The notes below the pieces were generated by a model. That model was not told the origin of the DNA. It did no database searches and saw only the letters and a program-made list of their open reading frames with translations. From positions 436,029-496,028 of the forward strand of contig NW_019091368.1 in assembly GCF_001949145.1 (NCBI RefSeq): a stretch of DNA of 60,000 nt. The letters run 5' to 3'. This document shows positions 10,842-25,330 of the stretch, in pieces. Made by a program: the position numbers and the translations under genes. How positions within the stretch are numbered: position 1 is the first letter of the stretch; every line of letters starts with the position of its first letter. Source of the DNA: Acanthaster planci. Taxonomy: Eukaryota; Echinodermata; Asteroidea; Valvatida; Acanthasteridae.

Positions 10842-13800
10842 ATTAAAGGAAAGGCAATCTTCATTGTTTTTACCAAATAAACCAAAAAGCTAAAAAAAGT
10901 TAAGGCCCGCCATGTAACCGTTATCGTGTCCTTATAATGAAGAATACATTTTTTCCTTTGATATCAATTTCAAATCAAATCAATTTACATTTTGTGCTGA
11001 GCCCTCACAAAATATCTGACGGCTTTTGCCTAAGTAAAGAGCTGAAGTAAGTCAGCCCGTGTGCTATGGCATTATTTCTGTTTCTTTTTTCATATTTTCC
11101 GACACAAAAAAAGAAGAACAAGCTTTACTTGAAGTTTAACAATTCCTTGTTGCATTACCGTCTTTTATTCTAAACTGCGCGATCATTACTTAGCTATATA
11201 TAATTACACTGCCGCACGCAAAGTGTACATTATGCGTGGCTCATCAAAACAAAACGCACAGGCTGTTTCACGCTGGACACCGTGTTCATAGAAAGTTTAC
11301 TGTAAATACAATGCCCTTAGTGGCATTACATTCCAAAAGTATAACATGACTGGATCCCGTTTGCAACAGTGCTAAATCAGTAAAGTTGAATTTTTCGATG
11401 ATAAAAGAAAATAAGATTATATGTAATTAAAAACAAAGATTCCCGAACCCCAAACCAGAATAACAGAGCAAAATGAACAGTATGCTTTCGTTTGGTGATT
11501 TGGTTACCGCTACTCAATAATATTGTAGTCGGTTGATGTGCTTTAATATGCAGAAATTCAAGGTCACGAATGGTTGTCGGTCCACTGAAAGTAATTGCTG
11601 AATCTGTCCAGAAGGTGGTAGTTTTGGCAGCCTTTTACAGAAAAAAGACATTTCTTTAAGACTCATTTCTTTTCTCCTATTTAGAATTCCCGGTTTTGAA
11701 TCCGAGTATTTTGTTGAAATGAAGTCGCTGAACAAAATGTGTTGTCGGAGATCCGTTTTCATTGAAGGTGCGAACAGCGAGACACGAGCGTTTCAAATGA
11801 GGGCGCCACTTCTTATTGATCTTTTATCACACGCGGCGTGTCGTCAAGGCATGGCTATCTCAGGTGCATGCAATTCCGGCTGTCGTCTCTGAATATAACA
11901 TTTGTACTGTGTTCACAGAATGAATGTCGGTAGCCTCAGACGGTGTACCAACATATGAAATTATATGAGTCGGGTTCAGTTGAGCTGAGTGAAGGGGTGA
12001 GGTGTGTGTTTACGCATTGCCGTGTTTACTTATCGCGTGTTGAGGCGATAAGACTCGTCAGAAATTCTCCATGAGAACACATGATTCATGAACTAGTGGC
12101 CTTTGATTCCGTGCATTGGGAGTAACTACTCCACTGTCATCGTGATCACCAACTGACTAGCTGAATAAACTGTTTTTACGAAATAAGTTTCTTCATTTGA
12201 TGGATTGTAGGTAGGAAAATCTGCGATCAGTATCAGGAATTATTTGATCCATGTTGTCTTGTTTAAAATGAATTCAGGGAGTTCGTAGTGTTTTGTCGAC
12301 ACCGGATATATAAAAAAAGGATTTGTTTAGGCGCAGTAGTACGAATGAGGGGGCAAATGGAATGGAACACTACATAATGCCAACGTATGGAATAGTTCTT
12401 TCCATTGCACGAATTTACAGCAATTATTCTTTATACTTAGTACAGGGCATGAATAAATCCCGAATGCAGCCGTGTATCACTTCAATGAAAACTCGCATCT
12501 TGATCTGGATCATACGAGCGTAGAACACGATGTACTATTCACCTATCAAGTGTCGGGCATTTATTTGGACATTGCATAGAATGGGATAGGTGCGATATAA
12601 CTAAGTAGAATTAAATTTTGTTTAGATTTGAGCTAATTTAGCAGCAATTAAAGTCGATGCTATGAATTGGTCGAGTCGAGTACGAGATACATTGACTTGG
12701 AGACGATAAAATAAAAAGAAAAGGATTTAAAATGGGATAAGTCTGATTTGTATTGTTTGACCTGTAATAAATAATTATTTTAACCCATAAATTACTGTAT
12801 ATTTTCCAAAATCGCAGTCCTCGAAGTCTACATGATGCACGGGAAACTTTTGGGGGGTTTTGTAAATGCCTTTCGATCAGAATGCATGAGTTTTTGACAT
12901 GATAATTATGGTACAACGAAGGATTGAGGCTTTTGTATACGCGGTATGAGCCGTGCTATCTTCACTTTGAGTTCCTGCTGGTGAGAAATGGACAAAGGTT
13001 ATTGCACATGCGCAGCCGGCACCAGCGAATCTGAAACCTTCTGTGGTACTCCGAAGTGTAATGATGTCCACATAACGAGAATTGTACTGAGAGATTTCCC
13101 GAAATCCTTCTCGCACTGTGTTAAGTCAAAGGCGGATGCTTTGAAACTTGAAGCCACGCTTTTTTTTTCCTGACAGGAAATATGTCTCTGTGAGCGACCC
13201 CAGCAAATGGACAATGATCTTTCGCGATTTACTTCACTTTCGTGCTCTGCGAATGCACGCCATGCTTCTTCATTATAAACTAACGAGTACCCACCTTCTT
13301 TTTCTTGCCAAGCAATCGGTAAAACATCGCCGTAAGATTTCCAAGTCCAGCACCCATCCCGTTTCGCTGTGATTTATCCCCCACGCCTATTTATTTACAG
13401 TTATTTATTTATTATCCTATGGAAGGGGTTTTGAACACACAAGTTTAAATGACCCCATCGCTCCGCCTTAATAAAGAACTGACATACCAACTTGTTTTTG
13501 GCTTAGTCTCGATGACATCGGGGTGCAGGGAGCACGAGAGGAGGCTAATATATTTATGCTGACAAGCTCGTAAATAACGGGTAAGAAGTTGAGGAGAGAC
13601 TAGGCCCGGTTTTCCCTGCGTCAAGTTGACGTTCATGGCGTCTCCAGCGTCCCGAGAATGGGGACACGTATACATAGGTCACGACCCCGTAATATGTAGG
13701 CCGTGGAATGGTTTACACTCCACAATTCGTTGGTCAGATTGAATGGGGCCGTACTCCATTTCTCTCGCTTTGGGAAAGTCTCCCGGGCCCGACAAATATG

Positions 13801-15987
13801 TCCACACCACCCCTCCTTGTCCAAGGCCGAGGTTCATGACAAGTTCTTGCTGCCGCCTGCATACGATCGACTGCTGCTGGCTGCCAGCCGTGCCCGTTGA
13901 GAGTCCAACTTCGTCCGGGACTTATTACCGAGACTTTTTTCCCCTTGGATTAAAGTCTCAATCTTCGCTCCAAATGTCAGTAGTTTGAAAAGTGGAGGCC
14001 AACTGTGCTTTTTGTGAGATCCATCGCTCTACAGTCCCACCGAAGGGAGAGCAGTAAGTCGACCAATAGAGGTATAGATTTCTTGTTTTAAGTCACGTCA
14101 CCTCTTTCTGTCTTGTAGGCACTTGGCGTACGTGGTGAAGGGACACAATCGGTGGACAAATGCACTAACTATGGAGTTGCTAAGGTCATGGCTTGGGCCA
14201 CAGACACCATACGAAGCGTGGGGTCATTTTTATTAAACTCTATCAATGCACAAAAACGTAACAACCATATTGAGGAAAGACCCTTCGAGGTTTCTGGCGA
14301 ATTGTTGAACTATTCTATGTACACCCCGGTGTCACAGGGATATTATTTCTTACGAATTTTCGACCGTTGTCGATATTTCGTGGTATTTTGTTTTACGGCT
14401 GGGTCAGCACAGTAAAGAACGATGTATCCATAATAGGGCCGCGCTCTGCACTTAGTTATGGAAAGCGAATTTGGAGACTGAAGTGCCGAACGCGGTGAGC
14501 CGTTGAAAGACAGAGTGGCCCACAAGTACGCAACTACAACATGTAAATTTGGAGAGTTGGGTGATGTTGTGAAGCGTGTTTGTGAACTTTGACAGGGTTC
14601 AAGTCTTGTGGGATATTGTCTTATTTGTTTCCTTTGGGGGCATATTGTTAAAGAATTTTATTTTTATCTTTTAACAAAATGAGCAGTTCACTAGACGATT
14701 TAACCACAAAATAGGCCGTGTGTAAAATGCGCTCAGACGGCTGTCATTGATACAGTACGGCTGTTCGATATTGCATTTGTCATCTTCTCGCCAAAGGTAT
14801 AAATTGTGCTGAAAGCCTTTTGCAGTTGAACCGTATCGGAAGAATGTGAGGTGTCACTGAGTTATTGCACTTAATATCTTTGGTTCAGAAACATTCAGGC
14901 AAGGGAATTTTAAGTTTTGCATTTTGTTTCATGAGCACACTTGTGGGGACAAGCTGGGTGTTTTTGACCAATCTGCTGTCCTATCATGAAGCTTCCTGAT
15001 TAGGAACCACTGAGCTTATACTTGAAACTACAAACTGCAATTGGCTCCAGCCTGGGCTTTTCTTGGCCTTTCAATCCGTAGAATAACAGGGACCATTTTA
15101 AATGATGCAAGATGAATGGGAACATCTTCAGCACACCAAAAAAGTGTTGCCAATTACGCCTCCATTTGGTTGTTCTTTAATCTATCGATAGTGTGCACTT
15201 CTCGTGAAAATGGTGCAGTCCAATAAAATAATCACATGAAACAATTAGTTGTTCAGCAACATAATATTTCGAGCCGCATCTCATTCATGGCTCCCACCAA
15301 TCTCATTTCTGTTTCATGTGTTTAAGTCACACATTTAGGAAACCTTCTCGAATGTTAGATCGCATTTGGCACGTCCAGAAGAGACTTAAATTATTAACAT
15401 TTAATCACGCAGTTCTGTCGAACTAAACTCCCCGAAAAAGTATCAGTTTCGTAAAAATCTCTGATTCCGATTGATGTCGCTACAATTCTGTCAAAATTTC
15501 AACGTCGGAAATCCTTGAATTTCTTTTTGGTCTATTTTTAGTTGAATCTGTATGAGCCAAATCTGAAAGATCGTGTAACAATTTCACTTCGGGTAAACTA
15601 GATTTCAAACCTTACCTCATCACGACATTTCGAATAATGAAATGGATGTTTCCTTTTCATTTTCTTAAGATTAAAAGGAAAAGTGACTTCAACTCATGCC
15701 AGCGACCAGTCCAGTCATTTCCTGCATTTAGGCACAGTTAAGCATCGAATCCATTGCGAAATACCGTATTTCGTAGGCCAAGGATGTAAAAATAGGATGT
15801 AAAAAACACCCATGGTGTCACTTTCACACTTCCCTGGTTTCTAAAAGACAAATAATTCGATACAGGAAGCAGTGGTGTAAATTTAATGCCACGTCTTGTA
15901 GCGTGACAGTTTGAAAAAAAAATCGGCCTTGCCAATGTGGCATTCGCGAACCGCATCATGAATTATGCATGTGATCTTTCTTCCTCT

Positions 15988-16003
15988 GTTGCGACTTCGC
16001 AAC
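15988..16003. repeat. Short GC-containing hairpin
   Basis: GTTGCGA, the spacer CT, then TCGCAAC: a perfect 7-bp stem. It is flanked by CTTCCTC upstream and GAGGAAG downstream, a second outer inverted repeat, so the region is a nested inverted repeat. No RNA family recognised. Confidence 0.8.
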
Positions 16004-19000
16004 AAAGCAATAGTCGAGGAAGGAATTTCAACTTTTTCCAGATGACATTGAGGAGCTATTTGAAGTAAACAGGCCGATAGCGTTTCAGTGTAGACCTATC
16101 CCGTACCATGATGCCAGCTCGAGCAACGCTTTCTCCAGTAGTCAAACACAAAATCGGTTTGGGCAGGCGCTGTGACCTCTGCATGTTGTAGGTCACCAAT
16201 TGACAGGCTTTCCTTGTCATCGCAGAAACCATGTCATTGTTGAACTTGTTTAAAAAGCGGTATTGATTAAGCAGCATGAGTTTTTTTAACCATTTCTGAG
16301 CACTATACGAATAAATCAATCCATTAAGAGGTCAAAAAACAACAAGTATCATTGTAAAACACTGCTTGATATTCATCTACATATTTTCTATTCATCCCTA
16401 TGAAACATCTAAACGCATACCTTCCCCCTTCTTTCTTAATGCTTTGACGGGCTACTACGCAAAAGTTTTATTTATCACTTTTTTTCTTCGGTTGGTGCTA
16501 GAAAAATCCATCACTTGAATGCGTGAGATTCCATATTAATTACAAAAAGATATGAGGGGGCTCTTCCCCCCCTATGACCTCCGTGGTCTTTTATGGAGGA
16601 ATAAGTTCATTCTTAAAATGACAAGAAAAGACAAAATGTATGCGTTGATTGCCTCGACAATTGCTTAGTCTTACGTTGCAGTCCCTATACGACATCTCGA
16701 TATCAACAATAGGCTGTGCAGGGGTTAACTGAACATGTAAAATTTAGTTGCATAGTTGCACTCACTGAAGACAGGAATCTAGACCAGAGCCTGAGCATGA
16801 CGATAACGGGCCCCTGGTTTCAGAAGGAAGGAAAACTGCTGATTTTCATCACCAGCGATTTAGTGTGTCTGCATCACCAGTGAGTTATGACTCGTGATAT
16901 GATTGTGAAGAACAGACACCTCGGCTAATTCCAGATATGAAAATATTCTGTACAGTCGTGCAATCAATAATCTTTGTGGAGTGCATTTCCTTGGTAGATG
17001 TACAATTAGCGTCCGATTGGGTGTCTGACCATTAATGTCTGTCGCGACAGGGTCAGCCACTGTCTCCAGCAGTGTTTCCATAGGAAAGAATTATACAAAT
17101 GTCAAGATACTGAATTGCACGTGTAAAGGTGCGGACGCAGTTTTTTTTTCTGTCGTTTATTTTACCCGCAAAAAAGGAACTTTGAATTTTTGTCAGAATA
17201 TGGGCTTAAAAGGTGAGAATCACTGTGGAATTACGGTGAAATATTAAACATCCAAGAAATGTGACAGACAGAAGGTTTTGGACGATGATTTTCTAAGCTT
17301 TGGTCATAATCATCCATTTTCTTCACATTCGTCTCTGGCCATGATTTCTGTCTGCGTTTGCCCATCGCCAATTCAGCAAATCCTCCTCGCACGCACCTCG
17401 TCTGATGATCTAAATGCCTTCTAGGTCTCGCTATTGTCTCCCCTGAAGATTTCTTCCCTGAGGAGCGGCAATCCCAGGCCCCTATTCCCTCTGCTGTTTA
17501 ATGCATTCTCGCTAAACTATTAAGAGAACTGAATGACCCGTGAGAGACGCGCACATGGGTTCTGCGCTGCGCTGGGCTTCAATTATCCATGTGCCTTACG
17601 TCTCCCCTGCGTCCTGGCTTTGCCCCCGCTTGCTGCTTCGCCTTGTTTCCTGGCCAAGCTTCGCTTTCCCTTTCCGCGATGCCGTAATTCGTTTTTCATG
17701 AATACACTTAAGATGTTGCTGGATTACGGCAAGGCATAAGCGTGATAAGGGGGGACCGTGTCAGTACGTGGCATCTTGGCTTGCATCGCCCGAGCGATCC
17801 AGTGCCCACTGGCAAGGTTTGGCAACGAGCGAGGCTGCCGAGGCGTTTGTTTTTGCGACGTGGTGAATTTTTTTTCGCCTCTGACCAGTACCAAAGGGGG
17901 AATCCCCGTGGGTCCTGCGTCATAATTTGTCACCGCCGGCCGCAGATTCGACCATTTATCATATTCGGATTTCATATCTTGTCATGGGATGGGTGATTGG
18001 TCGCCAACGAGTTCGGTTGTGCGTTGGCAGCACAGAGGACTTCGCGCGTGTTCTCCGCTCGCCCTGGCTTGTCGGGTGGATGACCGACCGGCAAAAGCTT
18101 GCTCGTCTCTCCAGCCGATGTCACGGGTGTTTTCTTAGCGACATCGAAGCACCGTTGCCCCAGATGACACAGTAGTCGATTCGAACAACAAATCAGTATC
18201 GGGGAGGGACGGATGATACTGTGAAGCGGTGGGATGCCTGGGATTAGAATTGATTTCTACGCCGTGGGTTTTTTCTCATCATATTGCTAAACGCGCAGTA
18301 CATTATGCAGTGGGGCTCATGTGTTCATCGAAAGGGTCCATGGAGCGCCTTTGGCGTCCGTCGAATTACAAGAGTGATGCCGGTGACTGGGGTTGCGTGT
18401 GTTCCTCCCCTTGCTCCCGTATCGAACAGGCAAGAATTGTGGGAACCCTGTGTCCACGTTACGTACGGTGCTCCGCTAACTTGCGACGGCACCAATCTTT
18501 TTTCGGGGGGGGTTGCTGTGGGGAATGAGGACACTGCCCAATCGATCGTGTTGATTTGAATTTGGACAATTGAGTGAAAATTGAGCTCTGCGACACAGTT
18601 AATGTTTGAAAAACAAATCCCTGCCTGGAGCCTTCATTTAAATGTTTGATCGAGCTTTTTTTGTCGAATAATACCTCAAAACGAGGAATGGATTGCTGTG
18701 ATAGGAGGGATTACAGTGAACAAAATGTTCAATAAGAAAAGCCGAAATAGACCATGATCCTTCAATGTTGCCATGACATATTTTTTGGAACGTTGTTGGA
18801 ACGTTGCCACGGTAACGCATTAATCAATGACCACTTGAACTTTGCCTTTTATGGAGAATCCACTCCCATGTCTGGACGTATTCATTACGATGCATTCCTT
18901 GCATTCCAACCTGGCTCAACCTCTCGTTTCTTTTAAAGGTTTTTGGTCGAAATCATTAAAATTTACTGAAAATATTGCTAATTTATTTTGTATTTTTTTG

Positions 19001-22000
19001 TCTCAGGAAAGACAATCGTAAAAATCAATAACAATTTTAATCCCAATTTCTAACTTAAGACAGGACACATTTTGAAATCGTACAAAGGTTCAATTCACGA
19101 GACCCGTGAGTTCCGGGCTCAAAGTACATGAATGTCGGACAAACTATCTTGTAATTTTAGATCTTTTTTACCACCGATGTCACCACTTTTCTGTCAAAAA
19201 GATGATTCTTTCATACATATACATGTATGTTTGAACAGCTTGTGTCATGTAACGATGTTATCTTTTCTGTATTTTACCACCAGACTCTACAACCACAATT
19301 CGATATTTCAACTGAAGTGTGTGACAAGTGTTTGTTTAATCCCCCGCAGGAATGTGAAAGTTTTCGGAGTATCTCCGGAAAGACACAATTGCAGACGGAA
19401 CGACTCCACAAAAAACTCGACATCATCGAGGTGACTTTTTCTCATGTATATTTGTATGATTGAGTTTTCTTTGGCCATGGGTGCCCATACAACAAACGGC
19501 CAAACCTTGTTATGTTCTGAGTCCACCCCCAGCTTAGGTAGCACCAAGCAGTGGCGGTGTGCCACGTATTGTTGAAGAATCTCTAATGACCAGATCTGTA
19601 TAAAATGGATGCGGCTTCCGGTTTTGGAATACATGTATACAGTTTCCCAAGCCTGAATTAACGGGTTCGATATTCTCGTTGCATTATGGGATTGGATGAC
19701 ATTGACAGACAGGCAAGATATTTTGTGCAGAAACCACATGGAGAGGTTAATCCGTCACTTATTAATCAGTCACCATCTTATCAAATATTCTATCATAATA
19801 TCAAGTTATATCTTTCATACTGTTCATTGGTAGTTGAGTATAAAATTATTAAAAATTTGAAAGCTTATCAGAAAAAAAGGAGAAAGTGTGGAGAAATCCC
19901 TTTCACTAGCATCAGTTTTGTCTAAAGGTATGGAATTAAATGTCAGTGAACATATACTGAATCGGACTGAGGGTCTTGAGCTCATTTGTTAAATACTGAC
20001 CAGTCATTTCATTTCGCCGGGTGACTGGCGCCCGTTTCTAGTAAACCGTGCACCCGTCTCTGACTAATGGGCAGGTACTTAAGAAAAGTTCTGAAGGGGT
20101 AAAAATAATATTTGACTGGTTCACTTTCCCTGGGGAGGTTTGTACACATCCAGCCGCATGAGGTGGAGAGAATGGCAAAAGGGCTTGTTGGTTTAGAGTG
20201 CCCCTAGAAGTGATGCCGCGTCGAGACCGGGTAACGAGCGGCTACGGCTCTGTTGTTTGCCTGTAAAGCGCCAACATTTAACAGCTGTAGTGCAGACACA
20301 GACTATGACTGATCCTATGAACCATACTCATATCACGTTACTGCAATGAGTGCATCGTGCAGTAAAAGTGTGCACAGATGTTCGAGACACACAAGATGAC
20401 CCCTTTTGTCGTAATCCAAGCGTTTCTGCATGAGGTACTTGAATAAATTACAAACAAAATTGGCGGAACATAGTGGAGATAATTTGTTTCATTTATTTAT
20501 TGATCTTGTTTTTGTACTCTGCCGTTTACCATTTTGGTGGGGAAAACTGTTGCAAAGGTACTTAAATGAAGCTGCTTCTAAGGTTTGCTGTTTTAGTTAC
20601 TCGTGCGTAGTTTCCCCGAATTATGGTGAGATCAGTTTAATTCGCCAAATGATGGGATGGATTTTGAATTCTGTTCATCGCAGGGATTTACATGCGCCTA
20701 TGGGCGAGGTTTTTTTGATATTTTAGAGTCTTCATCGATTCAACGTTCTTGTTATGTTTTAAAGGACATTCAGTGCATCGCCATAAGCATTTTCTACTCA
20801 CATTTCTCATTAGATAATTATTCTTGTTTCGTTTTTCACTCCCTATAGAGAATGAATATTTCCACCAACTGAAATGAGTTTGAGAAGAGCATATATATTG
20901 AAGTACAGTCACACGTGACAATTAAAGTTTTCAAGTGATAACGTTTCTCCAAATCTTATTCAAATGCACTGAATTCTTTACACTTTTTAACTTGACTGTG
21001 TTGGTCCTTCCTAAGTAAAGTAAAATAAAATAAAACAAAGTCAGCCTAAAATTTAGAGATGTCCACCGCGTTATGCGCTTTATCGTCATCTGTATTCTCT
21101 CTGCAGTGTTTGGACAGTCAGACGAACGGAAACCAATTAATATAAGTTGTCAGGGATATTCCATTCATCGGAGAATAAATTTTGCTGAATTATTCAATCT
21201 TTCCCTCTCCCGTATCACCTGTTGTAAACAAATCATCCCCATCTTGCATTGAGTGGCTGGCGATACTTCACCCACCAGTGATTATTTCAATTAATTCCAC
21301 AATGGCCATGCGTTTCGTCACCGAAGACTCCATCCGGCTACAATATTGAGGTATATACCAACGACATTATGCACGCCGTTCGTAATAAGTGTCCCAAGAC
21401 AAGGACATTGGTGTCCGTAATTATGTTGTTGTACAAGTAACTCGTATTTGGTAAACCAAAGAAAGAGATAATCAAGATAATGGAGTTTTTTCTGGTGCCA
21501 CAACCCCACACGTTGTCCACAGGCCTTAATGTGTCCCATGTGAATCGCTAAACGCGCGAGCAACGTTAACTATCATTGAACAGCAGAGACCAAACGAGTG
21601 CCATTGTGTTGATTGGTTTATCAAAAACAGCGCGATAGCTAAATGGCGTTAATAATACATGAAACATGTTAGTTAAAATCTAAAAAGATGTGAAAAAATA
21701 ACAAAATGAAAATTACAGATGTCAATTAAAAGGCTAACAAAAATACGCGAAAGAATGAAAGCGATCAGCAAATTTAAAGACAATACATGGCTAACCGAAT
21801 GAATGAACACCAGCACATAATACAAAGAAATTGAAAGAAGAGACCAGACACAGGCTAAAAAGAACACTACAGCAGCGAGATTTTTCACAAGGGCACAAAG
21901 GGATAAATCCATTTCCATTTTATTTCTAATTACTTTGTTTAGAGTGCTTATATCAGTAAAACCAATTTAAGAAAATTAAAGCCTACACAAATCAGAGGAT

Positions 22001-22273
22001 GGTATAACAGTGGAAAAACTGTGGGTTTTCAATTCACTCTCACAATGTTGTTAGCTGAAAGCATTTTGATACACTTCGTACCAAGGATTAACTTTAGGAA
22101 AAAGTATCGTGCATTGAGCACTTGTGATTCATTGCATTGAGATGACAGAAGTGGTGATAAAAGGTGGCACTATGGCATTGCAGGCCTGCAATGGAAGACA
22201 TTTAGCCTTTTTTCATTGTGACATGGAAAGAGTGAAATGGAGAAGACTAACACACCTGTATAGGCAAATGTGT

Positions 22274-22289
22274 GTACATGTACATGTAC
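22274..22289. repeat. GTACATGTACATGTAC palindrome
   Basis: A 16-bp perfect palindrome built from GTACAT units, the same theme as at 554-594. Confidence 0.85.
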
Positions 22290-22540
22290 TTCTGTGTTTG
22301 GGTTAAATGTTTGGCTAAATTAAATCTTGCTGAAGTGAGAGATCAAAAGTTTTCAGCTCACTCTTGGAGCCATATCGCATGTGAAACATAGGTACAGGTA
22401 AATGCCAATGCAGAAGTAGCATTTCTTGCAGGGTGGTTCCAAAAATAAAATCTCCTCCTCTGGGGTTCAAACTATGCTCTAAATGCCGCCTTCGATATGC
22501 ATTTGCAAGTCAGAGTTATACGTTGTGCCGCATGCCACCC

Positions 22541-22554
22541 GTATACGCGTATAC
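22541..22554. repeat. Perfect 14-bp palindrome GTATACGCGTATAC
   Basis: Fully self-complementary with no spacer. Possible symmetric binding site, or chance. Confidence 0.85.
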
Positions 22555-22889
22555 AATGTTGGTTACATCAGCCGTTGCGTCAGGAAATCTCCATTGTTGA
22601 ATATGCTTTTTTTTTTATACTAAACCGACTTGGTCAGTCACAGATCTAAGTGGGTTTATATCCCCCGCCCCGCTTTGAGACAAAAAAAATAAAAAAAAAC
22701 AAACCAAAAGGTAATAATAATGGGGAGGGGGGGATAATAAAACAAAATAACTAAAATAAATTTAAAAACAAGATATCATCCCGAAGAGGCTTGTGCGTAC
22801 AAAGGTAAGTGCACCGATATCTTTGTAAACAATGCATGTCTTGTTTCATCATCGTTTCGGCTTGACCGCAAAAATGAGACATTAAAAAA

Positions 22890-22932
22890 TCTACGGCTTG
22901 ACCCCACCAGAAAAATTCCTGAATACGCCCTG
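22890..22932 (-). mobile_element. hAT-like terminal signature (one end only)
   Basis: On the minus strand the segment begins CAGGGCGTATTCAGGAATTT, followed by a TGGTGGGG-like G-rich stretch. This matches the style of hAT-type ends seen in marine invertebrate genomes. The other end could not be placed with confidence; a CAGGG at 22429 is possible but its flanking 8-mers do not match. Treat as a repeat fragment. Confidence 0.35.
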
Positions 22933-24610
22933 TTAGTATCATGGTTATTCACGGCTCTGGCATTTCAGAAATCTGGTGTCCACCAAAAATTTTAATTATC
23001 GTGCCTTTTCCAGGGAATTCTGTAACTTGTGCCGCGTAACATCCCCGCAAAAAAACAAGGAAGTTTTTATGCCCTGTAATTCATTCCATCTTTTCTCTGT
23101 GCACAGTGTTTTCTAATTTTTGTTCACACTGATGTTCCAAACTCTCCCCGTTTCAGGCCTACAGTTGCTACTTCAAATCAACAGACTTCGTGGCCTGTTA
23201 GTGGTATCAGATGTAAAGACTTTGTATCCGTAGCTTGTGCCCGATTTATTTAACTAATAACTGGTCTTGGTAATGATATCTTACGTAATGTTATGGGTTA
23301 GTTCTATGCCTTCTTCTTCGGTCGCTTTGGGTGCATTGTCTCTTGTCAACAAAAGACTAAGTGCTCTGCGGCGTGAAAATCTCAGATCGTCAACTGCAAT
23401 GCACTTTAGACGTTGTTAGATGTTGCCCCAGATTATTTCATATCATTCTGACCCGGAAGGCATGCTCCTCTGGTTTGACCTTTAAAGTCTTGTATTTGGG
23501 AAAGGAGGCACTTTCTGATGCTTTTCGGCACAAGCAACAGAAGTATGGCAATCGGCGTGACCCCTGACCTTTTTGCCCAGACATGTCCTACCCGGCAACC
23601 TAGATATTGAGAAGAGCTTAGGGGGACCTCTCGGCTTAGCACAAAAGACTTTGGCTCGAAGGACAAGACAGGAAAAAGGTTGGCAATTTGTCAGAGTTTG
23701 TGGTTGGAACGAGTTGAGCAGATGCTTGACAGGTTTTCCAGGCCTCGATGCGAAAACCAGAGAACGGAGTCGAGGCCTGACGGGCCGACTAAGGCCATTT
23801 ATCCCGGTGAATGGGCCGACCGCCCGCTGGCGAGATATTTGGAATAAAACCTTCTGTTGCTGTAGCCTGCGGCCCAAGATGAAACGCAAGCTCCTGCCAA
23901 TCAAGCTGGCCTGCGTTGGACGACCAGCCTCGACGGACCACGGCATCTCACAGCCCGGTCACTCTCATCAAAAAGATGAAAACAAGACGCTACAGAACCG
24001 CTTTGTAATTCTGTACGCGGGGTTTACCATAAGGCAGCCAGTTTTCTTCTTTCTTTTACGCGGAGCACTTTACAGAAGACTCGCAAGATGACCAACTCGT
24101 CCCGGCTTAGTGTTAATGCACATTGATCCTTGTGCGAGAAATGACCTCAGTGATTGAGCCTACTGGTCATTTACTTGGGTCCAAACCCTGGTGAATTGAC
24201 CAAAGCATTCCCCCTCCCAAAAAGGGGGGAAAACGGCGTTCGTGTCCTCATTTCAAAGGGTCTTTACCGTTGCGACTTGCTCAGCACAGGTGCGTCAGTC
24301 CACAACGACAACAAGCGACAACCCTTCAACGAAGGCGAGATCTAGCCCGGAACAAAGGACCGTAGATATCGTATACCAATTTGCCAAGCCTCAGGGGAGC
24401 CGAAAGCCGCTTCATTTCGTCCCGGGGGTGGGAATTTCATAAACAAAATGGTTTGTAGTGCTCAGGTAAAAAGCCAGCTCCACCCAAGCCCGAAACCCAA
24501 CCCTATTGAGCGGAGAGTCTGGGTGTAGCATGATACGGCAAGATTTGTACTGCCCGTTAAAACTGTCCCACCCAGTGGAATTGGCGAGACCAACCCCAAC
24601 CCTTTATACT

Positions 24611-24643
24611 CTATTTTTTATTTTTTTTATTTTATTTTTTTTG
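24611..24643 (+). repeat. T-rich low-complexity tract
   Basis: Runs of T broken by single A. It separates a GC-moderate block from the GC-rich block at 24.66-25.0 kb. Confidence 0.9.
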
Positions 24644-24659
24644 TTGGTACATCTCAAAT

Positions 24660-25330
24660 GAACGGCACAATCTGTCATTTCCCCAGCCGTAAAAGGGAGG
24701 GACAAGTGGTGTGCAACAATCGGGGGGTCGCGCGCCGCTCATCTCCCCCGGTCATTTATCAGAGAGTTTCCCCCAGGCAAGCCATTTGTGGAGCTTGTCA
24801 TTTATGGAGGAGAAGAGATAGCCGGGGCCGCGGTTTCACTTCAGGATGACTGGAGCAGGGGGCCCCGCCGAACTTCCTTGCGCCTTTCTTTGTCGGCTGG
24901 GGCAATCTTGCAAGACGTGCGCGTGCCGCGGTGACAGTACACGGGGGCTGGCTCACAGCTAGCCCGCCAACCCAACCGTGACTAAATGCATTGCTTTCTT
25001 GAAAAATCATCAGCGCCGTCTTTGGGCCAAGACCGATGGTGCTATAAATCTTTATGGGCTCTAATTGTCGTTTTCGCTAGCTCTCGTCGCTCCCTTCCCC
25101 CATGTACCAATAAAAAGTAACTTTGACGATGTGCAGGTACAATGCAGCCGCAATGTGGCGGCAGATGAAACAATGGATGGGTTGGCAAGCTCGGAGATGA
25201 AGCAAGGTCATCATGCCACGTGACAGGCCGATGGCACTAGCCACTTGCATACGATAACTATTGCTCGTGCTTCTCCAGGTAATTGTATGAGAGGGAAGAC
25301 TCACTTTTTGATAATTCTATTTGCACCGTA
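24660..25330. promoter_or_regulatory. GC-rich candidate regulatory block
   Basis: The left half is GC-rich (about 24720-24990). The right half contains CTTTATGGGC, CTAATTG, AAACAATGGATGG, GCCACGTGAC and AGGTAATTG. TTTATGG occurs near 24802 and 25050 and suits posterior-Hox or Cdx-type sites. ACAATGG suits Sox and CACGTG suits bHLH factors. Two short reading frames overlap without protein-like content. Could also be a CpG-rich promoter. Inference. Confidence 0.25.

Larger units (their letters stand above)
10842..22889. other. No recognisable gene; GC-rich block at 17.4-18.5 kb
   Basis: AT-rich DNA with many stops in all frames. A GC-rich block at 17380-18530 stands out and holds several overlapping short frames on both strands, as expected from composition alone. 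It might be a promoter or CpG-rich element. No RNA gene was recognised. The hairpin at 15988 is the only sharp structure. Confidence 0.55.

Noticed and set aside
14863-14885. TATTGCACTT, resembling the miR-92 seed
   Set aside because: The match ends after the seed, and the flanks do not form a precursor hairpin by eye.
19308-19739. 143-codon minus-strand frame
   Set aside because: Mixed composition but no family resemblance; part of it reads like decayed repeat sequence.
23482-24091. Overlapping 154- and 172-codon frames on opposite strands
   Set aside because: Both coincide with a GC-rich patch that depresses stop frequency. Neither shows a motif, and they compete for the same DNA.
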